Under the pieces are notes generated by a model. It saw nothing but the letters and a program-made list of their open reading frames with translations, did not search any database and was not told the DNA's origin. Below are positions 1 to 3,698 of a stretch of DNA of 5,226 nt, in pieces; position 1 is the stretch's first letter, and every line of letters starts with the position of its first letter. The translations under genes and the position numbers were made by a program. Source of the stretch: Bdellovibrionales bacterium (lineage in GTDB: Bacteria; Bdellovibrionota; Bacteriovoracia; Bacteriovoracales; Bacteriovoracaceae); contig JAHFAA010000304.1 in the NCBI GenBank assembly GCA_023250775.1, positions 1 to 5,226 of the forward strand, written 5' to 3'.

Positions 1-1
1 C

Positions 2-163
2 ATTAAGTCGCAGAATGCTTTGCCACTTGAGTTTTTACGTATGAAAAAAATGAAGGCCGCACCAACCGCTGGGCACTCGACTTCGCGAAACACTCGCTCC
101 GGCAAAGGAGCTCGACCAAAATTAACTCGATCTCCTGGAAATATCAAACGAAAGCGGAGGTGA
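2..163 (+). CDS. C-terminal end of an unidentified basic protein (5' partial)
   Basis: An open frame enters from the left edge and reads 53 codons to a TGA at 161-163; the other frame I traced here (frame 1) hits a stop at once. The tail is strongly basic and ends in IKRKRR, with many Arg, Lys, Ser and Thr and no hydrophobic segment. This resembles the disordered basic tails of RNA-binding enzymes such as RNA helicases or pseudouridine synthases, but nothing visible identifies the family, so I assign no function. The stop sits inside the Shine-Dalgarno region of the next gene, which starts 4 nt later. This favours a real co-transcribed gene whose translation is coupled to the lipoprotein. The main doubt is the short length of the visible piece. 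Confidence 0.6.
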   Translation: MKSQNALPLEFLRMKKMKAAPTAGHSTSRNTRSGKGARPKLTRSPGNIKRKRR

Positions 164-164
164 T
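156..164 (+). promoter_or_regulatory. Strong Shine-Dalgarno deciding a TTG start
   Basis: GGAGGTGAT matches the full anti-Shine-Dalgarno complement. The GGAGG core ends 7 nt before the TTG at 168. An ATG at 163 lies in a different frame that closes after 15 codons, so the TTG is the only start that fits both the spacing and the signal peptide. The site overlaps the stop codon of the upstream gene. Confidence 0.75.
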
Positions 165-167
165 GAT

Positions 168-593
168 TTGCGTAGCTTTTTATCATTTTTTTTCTGTCAC
201 ACCTTACTGATTGCAGTCGTTCTTTTTGGTTGTACTAAAAGAGGTGGGACGGTGGATAAATTGAAGATGCTAGCAATCGCCCAAAAGTATGATCCCACCA
301 CCAAAGCTATTGTTCCCAAAGAGATGGGCCTCGGAGTTCGTTGTAAAAAAGACAGTGGAGAATTAATTTACGGAGAAGGATGTGTTTCAGGTTTTCTCCT
401 TCAGGTTGGACCGTTGGAAATGCCAATGGTCGAGTTTCGCACTGAAGAACAGGCCAGAGCGGAGGCCCTTCGCTTAGATCAGTATTACTACCATAATTGG
501 CTTTTTGATGATGTCGTCAAAGAACCAATTTTAGAAAATTTTGTAAAAGAAGCTTATGAAGCCAAACGGGCGACGCAAAATTTGGATAAATAA
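168..593 (+). CDS. Small predicted lipoprotein, function unknown
   Basis: The 141-residue product begins with a signal sequence: one Arg at position 2, a hydrophobic core over about residues 4-20, and a lipobox L19-F20-G21-C22. Export and lipidation at Cys22 are therefore expected; Thr23 at +2 does not suggest inner-membrane retention by the E. coli rule. The mature part is about 120 residues, with two further cysteines (C59 and C72) flanking a short GELIYGEG stretch that could form a disulfide. The C-terminal half (about residues 95-141) is charged and probably helical, with an aromatic patch YYYHNW. I recognise no domain family. The TTG start is supported by the strong ribosome site at 156-164. 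It is probably in an operon with the upstream basic-tailed gene and is followed by a GC-rich hairpin at 612-636. Confidence 0.8.
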   Translation: MRSFLSFFFCHTLLIAVVLFGCTKRGGTVDKLKMLAIAQKYDPTTKAIVPKEMGLGVRCKKDSGELIYGEGCVSGFLLQVGPLEMPMVEFRTEEQARAEALRLDQYYYHNWLFDDVVKEPILENFVKEAYEAKRATQNLDK

Positions 594-611
594 TTCCTTG
601 TGATTGTCTAG

Positions 612-636
612 GTTGGCTGGGTGAGACCCAGCCTAG
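612..636. terminator. GC-rich hairpin between convergent genes, possible bidirectional terminator
   Basis: The arms GGCTGGGT (615-622) and ACCCAGCC (626-633) form a perfect 8-bp stem around a GAG loop. An outer CTA-TAG pairing becomes possible if 4 nt bulge on the left. It lies 20-odd nt after the lipoprotein stop and overlaps the dksA stop codon (633-635 on the minus strand). Neither strand has a clear U-tract after the stem, so it may act as a 3'-end stabiliser or a weak or Rho-assisted terminator rather than a classic intrinsic one. Confidence 0.5.
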
Positions 637-1082
637 CGGGCCATTCTCTCTGTAAGTGTCTGACCAAAACTTTTTGAGCGTTTCAAAATAAAGTTATTTT
701 GCTCATCCATTTCAGCTGACTCTTTACAGTTGATACAAAGCTCAGCTGTTGGTCGGGCCAAAAGTCTTTCAAAGGATATTTCTGAATCACAATCTTTGCA
801 CAGACCTAAGGTGCCTTCTTTGATTTTTTCCAAAGCGAGATTGATTTTTTTGAGATAAAAAATTTCGCGACTTTTAAATCTGAGTTCATGTGCCACTTGA
901 ACATTGGCACAGGCCTCGTCAACTGGGTCACTCAGTTCACTTCGATCCAGGTGATAGGTGTTGAGAGTATCGACTTTTTGGTCAATTTCATCTCGCATGG
1001 TGAGGCGCTCTTTATCGGCCAATAGTTTGACCTTGATTTGCTCAACTTGCTTATCGGATAGATAAGAATTGGCCCTCTTCAT
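633..1082 (-). CDS. dksA: DksA/TraR-family transcription factor
   Basis: The 149-residue protein is close to E. coli DksA in length. DksA binds RNA polymerase through the secondary channel and, together with ppGpp, retunes initiation at rRNA and biosynthetic promoters. Visible parts in order are an N-terminal helical segment, a coiled-coil region with the tip motif D52-P-V-D55-E-A57 (the DxxDxA signature needed for activity), and a C4 zinc finger. The finger is C95-x2-C98-x17-C116-x2-C119, in the typical context RLLARPTAELCINC. A 30-residue tail follows. All four zinc cysteines and both acidic tip residues are intact, so this looks like a functional DksA rather than a C-less paralogue. The ATG is preceded by GAGGGGG (1090-1096) at 7-nt spacing, and a sigma70-like promoter lies at 1123-1151. 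Paralogous DksA-like proteins are common, so orthology to E. coli dksA is likely but not proven. Confidence 0.92.
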   Translation of the reverse strand: MKRANSYLSDKQVEQIKVKLLADKERLTMRDEIDQKVDTLNTYHLDRSELSDPVDEACANVQVAHELRFKSREIFYLKKINLALEKIKEGTLGLCKDCDSEISFERLLARPTAELCINCKESAEMDEQNNFILKRSKSFGQTLTERMAR

Positions 1083-1113
1083 GCGCGTACCCCCTCGATG
1101 ATGATGAACTGTT

Positions 1114-1145
1114 ACTGAACTTTTTACATTTTTTTAAAATTCAGT
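1114..1145. repeat. Imperfect inverted repeat over the dksA promoter
   Basis: ACTGAA (1114-1119) plus TTTT (1121-1124) pairs with AAAA (1136-1139) plus TTCAGT (1140-1145), giving about 10 bp with C1120 bulged and an 11-nt loop. It covers the -10 box and the expected start point of dksA. It could be an operator or a coincidence of AT-rich sequence. Confidence 0.3.
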
Positions 1146-1151
1146 TGTCAG
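1123..1151 (-). promoter_or_regulatory. Predicted sigma70-type promoter of dksA
   Basis: Reading the minus strand, CTGACA (1146-1151, 5 of 6 matches to TTGACA) is followed by a 17-bp spacer and TGTAAA (1123-1128, 4 of 6 to TATAAT). A start near 1116 would give a leader of about 34 nt that contains the GAGGGGG ribosome site at 1090-1096. A second, weaker pair (TGGACA at 1224-1229 and TATGTT at 1202-1207, spacer 16) lies further upstream. Confidence 0.45.
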
Positions 1152-1263
1152 ATTACAAAAATGGTCCCCAGCCGACAACCACTTCTTTGCGGAAATTATC
1201 TAACATAAGATTACATCTGTTTTTGTCCACTGTTTATCGAACATGTTGATTTTAGAGGGAAAT

Positions 1264-1286
1264 CCAGTTCACTAGAAGTGAACGGG
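1264..1286. terminator. Hairpin spanning the stop codon of the zinc-ribbon gene
   Basis: GTTCACT (1267-1273) and AGTGAAC (1277-1283) form a perfect 7-bp stem with a 3-nt loop. After one A-G mismatch, two more C-G pairs extend it (1264-1265 with 1285-1286). The minus-strand stop codon at 1272-1274 sits at the top of the hairpin. Only a short T-run follows in the minus direction, so termination strength is uncertain. Confidence 0.45.
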
Positions 1287-1619
1287 CAAAAGACAGAAAG
1301 GGCAGAGCTTAAAAAATTGAAGGTCGAAACTTTGCTGACAGTTTTTGCATTGACAAATTGTTTCAAAATCTTCAAGGCCATTTTCGCCCAGCACAAAAAC
1401 ATCTGGTCGGATTGCCTTAATTGTCTGAGGATGTGCAAACCACGTGTTTGGGATCGAGGGATGCGCCTTAAATTTGCCTGGAGTGATGTGATTATCCGGC
1501 AAAATTTGAACTTTAATTTCTTCGCTGGCCATCTCGCTCACCAGAGGAAGCCCTGCAGCATTCTTAAGAATTTTCAACTGTTGCTGAATAAGATTGGGAT
1601 CTAAGGGGTCGCGTTTCAT
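1272..1619 (-). CDS. Small protein with C-terminal zinc ribbon, function unknown
   Basis: The 115-residue product has a soluble N-terminal region and a clear C-terminal C4 zinc-ribbon motif: C91-x2-C94, an 11-residue spacer, then C106-x2-C109, with a further Cys at 89. The protein stops six residues after the last cysteine, so the ribbon is a terminal module. Such modules usually bind nucleic acid or protein partners, but the family is not recognisable and I give no function. A 108-codon frame on the plus strand (1278-1604) overlaps nearly all of it. I prefer the minus strand because of the spaced cysteine pairs and because it points the same way as dksA. The ATG at 1619 has only a weak purine stretch (GAAAGA) immediately upstream; upstream ATGs are out of frame. 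The gap to dksA is 189 bp with its own promoter, so the two genes are probably not a tight operon. Confidence 0.65.
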   Translation of the reverse strand: MKRDPLDPNLIQQQLKILKNAAGLPLVSEMASEEIKVQILPDNHITPGKFKAHPSIPNTWFAHPQTIKAIRPDVFVLGENGLEDFETICQCKNCQQSFDLQFFKLCPFCLLPVHF

Positions 1620-1639
1620 TCTTTCATCATGGCGCTTTT

Positions 1640-1645
1640 TATAAT
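1640..1645 (+). promoter_or_regulatory. Consensus -10 hexamer, possible queE promoter
   Basis: A perfect TATAAT lies in the spacer between the divergent zinc-ribbon gene and queE. The best -35 match (TTCATT at 1615-1620, 3 of 6, spacer 19) is poor. If used, it would give a leader of about 80 nt that includes the Shine-Dalgarno at 1702-1709. The same AT box reads as TATAAA on the minus strand (1638-1643), so it could instead serve the zinc-ribbon gene. Confidence 0.25.
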
Positions 1646-1701
1646 TCCACTCAATAGGAAAAATGAGTGACTGAGATTTTGTCGTTTTAGACCCTTTGCA
1701 T

Positions 1702-1737
1702 TAAGGAGGGGATGTGATACCTAGCATAATATTATGA
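1702..1737 (+). promoter_or_regulatory. Displaced Shine-Dalgarno with possible 7-codon leader ORF overlapping the queE start
   Basis: TAAGGAGG (1702-1709) is a strong ribosome site, but it ends 24 nt before the queE ATG at 1734, far outside normal spacing. An in-frame TAG at 1722 rules out an upstream extension of queE. A GTG at 1714, 4 nt after the GGAGG core, opens a frame of seven codons (V/M-I-P-S-I-I-L). Its TGA (1735-1737) overlaps the queE start as ATGA. An ATG at 1712 is followed directly by TGA. Translational coupling from the leader into queE is an inference; a distant SD brought closer by RNA folding, or a start near 1734 without SD, are the alternatives. Confidence 0.35.
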
Positions 1738-2459
1738 TGACAGTATCGTCTCCGGCCAAGCTCTTTATCAATGCCATCTATCGTGCCACTGAGGGCGAGG
1801 GGGCATTAGTGGGCCGTCCCCAGATTTTTGTGCGTGTTCAAGGGTGTGCCATAGGGTGCGCCAATTGTGACTCCAAAGATACGTGGGAATTTGAGCAGGG
1901 ATTCGCCTCGGACATTACGGCGGTCTTGGCCCAAATCGAAGACTTGTCATTGAAGAAATTAAAACGTGTCTCGATTACCGGTGGCGATCCTCTCCATCCC
2001 AAGCATGTTCCTGGGGTTTTACAGCTCGTGCGTGAATTAAAAGCGCGAAAATTCTTTGTCTCTCTTGAGGCGGCCGGAACTCGCATTGTTCACGAGATTT
2101 TTGATCTGGTGGATTTTATCAATTTTGATTTCAAGCCGCCGAGTACCCTGATCGAAACTAAACCCTCCCTGATCGTGCAACTGGCCGAGCAGTATGAGGG
2201 AAAATTTCAACTCAAATCCGTGGCCCAAGATGCCAAAGATTTTTCTGCCATTTTGGCTGCCTATCAATTGGTAGAAAAGGACCTAAAGAGAAGCATTACT
2301 TTCGACTGGTGTATTACACCTATCTATAATCCGGGGGAGTCCTTTCCTCTCGAACGTTTCAAGTTAATTCTCAATTTGAATGAAAATGCCGGCGGGTACT
2401 TTCGTGTGATCGGTCAGCAGCACAAATGGGTGCATGGGCCCAACGAAAAACTCGTTTAG
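1734..2459 (+). CDS. queE: 7-carboxy-7-deazaguanine synthase (radical SAM)
   Basis: QueE is a radical SAM enzyme that converts 6-carboxy-5,6,7,8-tetrahydropterin to 7-carboxy-7-deazaguanine, the precursor of preQ0 and of queuosine in tRNA. The 241-residue product shows the family order: substrate loop TEGEG (19-23, usually QGEG), FVR at 32-34, and the 4Fe-4S motif C38-x3-C42-x2-C45 followed by D46. Next come the SAM-binding GGDP (83-86, usually GGEP), a SLEAAGT stretch (110-116) where ETNGT is common, D132-F-K134-P-P-S, and a C-terminal RVIGQQHKW segment. Catalytic cysteines are intact and the substitutions are conservative. It is somewhat longer than many QueE proteins, which are often near 210-230 residues. 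ATG codons at 1734 and 1737 are both possible starts; a TAG at 1722 blocks extension. No other queuosine gene is nearby. The stop codon overlaps that of the convergent metalloprotease gene. Confidence 0.92.
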   Translation: MMTVSSPAKLFINAIYRATEGEGALVGRPQIFVRVQGCAIGCANCDSKDTWEFEQGFASDITAVLAQIEDLSLKKLKRVSITGGDPLHPKHVPGVLQLVRELKARKFFVSLEAAGTRIVHEIFDLVDFINFDFKPPSTLIETKPSLIVQLAEQYEGKFQLKSVAQDAKDFSAILAAYQLVEKDLKRSITFDWCITPIYNPGESFPLERFKLILNLNENAGGYFRVIGQQHKWVHGPNEKLV

Positions 2460-3562
2460 CTTTTTGACAGTGTAAGCAAGCGTCCCATTCCTTTTCGTTC
2501 AATCGGACTTCGGATCGATAATTTTTCACCAGCACTTTTTCCCAGAGCACGCGCAGTCGGGTCAACCTTGGAGTTGGAAAAACTGGCCCGGAGACGTGGG
2601 TAAACTCGTTCTTTGTGGGCCTGTAGATCTTGTTCTAGGATGATCAGTTCGTGAGAGAGCGTCGACATTTTTTGCGCCTGGCGATTTTTTTTTACCAAGG
2701 CGTGTCCTATGCCAGCAAAAAAAGAATTCTTACTGCGCAGACCACGCAGCTGAGGGTTTTGCTCTCGCGCCTGCTGCCATAGCAGCTCCATTTCGCGATC
2801 TAAAAATTGCGCCACATACTGGGCCATTTCGACATTGGCATAGGGACCGACCGCCTCCAAATAAACCCCATCTTGTCCATGGTGAAAACATAAGGCCACC
2901 TGAAAGCTGGTAAGGGCCTCATAAATAGCGCGCATTTTGGAGGAATTTTGTTTTGAAAAAAGAATGCGTTTTAGAAAAGTTGTTGCTTGCTCAAAATCTT
3001 GGGACTTGCGCGACCTCAGATCAAGATTATGTTGGATGATCAACTGATTAGCTTTTATGGTGGCAAGCTCGGCCTCATACTGATTAGAGCTAGAGGCCAA
3101 TTCAAGCAGTTTCTTGACTTTCGAGATCAGTCGTTCTGTTACTAAGTCTCCTTCTATCTGGGCATTGGATTCCGCCAAATCCGCTCGCGCGGCAGAAACT
3201 TCTGTCCCCCAACCATGTTGGTGACAGAAAGAAAGGTATTCTTGACCATGTGGGGAGATGTTGGTCCCATGGAGCAGCATGGTGATATAGTGGGCCATTT
3301 CGTGGCGGAGAATATTTTGCAGCACGATTTCTTTTGGTTCCCACATCAGACGTTCATTTAGACCGATTTGATAATTGTGTGGATCATAGTAACCGAGCTT
3401 TTCTCGAGAACGAAAAACCGTCAGGCCAAGAGGCATGAGCCGCCCTTGGAACACAAATCTTGTTCTCCGAACTTCAAGCTTGAGCTCTGTCTTCAGAATC
3501 GTGATGAGTAACGGAAAGACTCGTCTTAGAAAAGCATCAGTTGTGTCGGAAAAGATTTGCAT
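2456..3562 (-). CDS. SprT-like zinc metalloprotease fused to DUF2786 and a DUF7168-like C-terminal region
   Basis: The 368-residue protein has an N-terminal SprT-like domain (about 15-125). Its gluzincin motif is H87-E88-M-A-H91, with a likely third ligand at H105 in SPHGQEY, the usual SprT 'HG' position. It is followed at about 145-183 by a good DUF2786 match (ISKVKKLLELA, then NQYEAELATIKANQL). Residues about 210-292 fit the region commonly found behind DUF2786 (now DUF7168), including a YANVEMAQYVAQFL helix and SFFAGIGHAL. The tail carries ARALGKSAGEKLSIR, which also recurs in DUF2786 proteins. SprT-like domains include DNA-protein crosslink proteases, so a role in nucleic-acid-associated proteolysis is plausible but inferred; DUF2786 has no established function. 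There is no signal peptide, so it is cytoplasmic. A TAG 13 nt upstream (3575-3577) fixes the ATG at 3562, which lacks a good ribosome site. Its stop overlaps the queE stop by 4 bp. Confidence 0.88.
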   Translation of the reverse strand: MQIFSDTTDAFLRRVFPLLITILKTELKLEVRRTRFVFQGRLMPLGLTVFRSREKLGYYDPHNYQIGLNERLMWEPKEIVLQNILRHEMAHYITMLLHGTNISPHGQEYLSFCHQHGWGTEVSAARADLAESNAQIEGDLVTERLISKVKKLLELASSSNQYEAELATIKANQLIIQHNLDLRSRKSQDFEQATTFLKRILFSKQNSSKMRAIYEALTSFQVALCFHHGQDGVYLEAVGPYANVEMAQYVAQFLDREMELLWQQAREQNPQLRGLRSKNSFFAGIGHALVKKNRQAQKMSTLSHELIILEQDLQAHKERVYPRLRASFSNSKVDPTARALGKSAGEKLSIRSPIERKGMGRLLTLSKS

Positions 3563-3661
3563 ATTGTGTGAATGCTACCTGATTTTGAAGTGACCGAGCA
3601 AGATATTCGGGTACTATTTTTTTCCTGTGAAAACTAGATATTTTTTCTGTACTGGCCAAAT

Positions 3662-3690
3662 TTCAAATACTTCTCAATTAAAGATATAAT
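3662..3690 (+). promoter_or_regulatory. Predicted promoter of the FHA gene, leaderless geometry
   Basis: A perfect TATAAT (3685-3690) is preceded at 17 bp by TTCAAA (3662-3667, 4 of 6 to TTGACA). The expected transcription start, about 7 nt after the -10 box, falls at about 3697-3699, on or next to the ATG. No Shine-Dalgarno precedes that ATG, as expected for a leaderless mRNA. Confidence 0.5.
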
Positions 3691-3693
3691 TGA
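3674..3693. repeat. Inverted repeat enclosing the -10 box, possible operator
   Basis: TCAATTA (3674-3680) and TAATTGA (3687-3693) are perfect 7-bp arms around a 6-bp centre. The right arm and the centre contain the TATAAT of the FHA promoter. The position fits a repressor site that blocks RNA polymerase, although AT-rich dyads also arise by chance. Confidence 0.35.
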
Positions 3694-3698
3694 AACTA

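Noticed and set aside
1240..1247. AACATGTT palindrome as a LexA or other operator
   Set aside because: The symmetry stops at 8 bp, the spacing does not fit SOS boxes I know, and an 8-bp palindrome is expected by chance.
1278..1604. 108-codon plus-strand frame opposite the zinc-ribbon gene
   Set aside because: It lacks a Shine-Dalgarno and a recognisable domain and mirrors a minus-strand frame with a well-spaced four-cysteine motif. It is most likely a shadow, although I cannot run a coding-potential test.
1652..1733. preQ1 riboswitch ahead of queE
   Set aside because: I looked for a preQ1-type pseudoknot because of the gene's pathway. Only a weak 4-bp CCTT/AAGG pairing near the Shine-Dalgarno (1693-1706) is visible, with no A-rich tail in the right place.
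3102..3344. 80-codon minus-strand frame inside the SprT-like gene
   Set aside because: It overlaps the HExxH-encoding part of the metalloprotease in another frame and has no start signal or domain.
3601..3653. Direct repeats AGATATT and GTACT in the spacer before the FHA gene
   Set aside because: The two short words recur at different offsets (35 and 38 bp), so there is no consistent repeat unit; AT-rich chance matches are enough.
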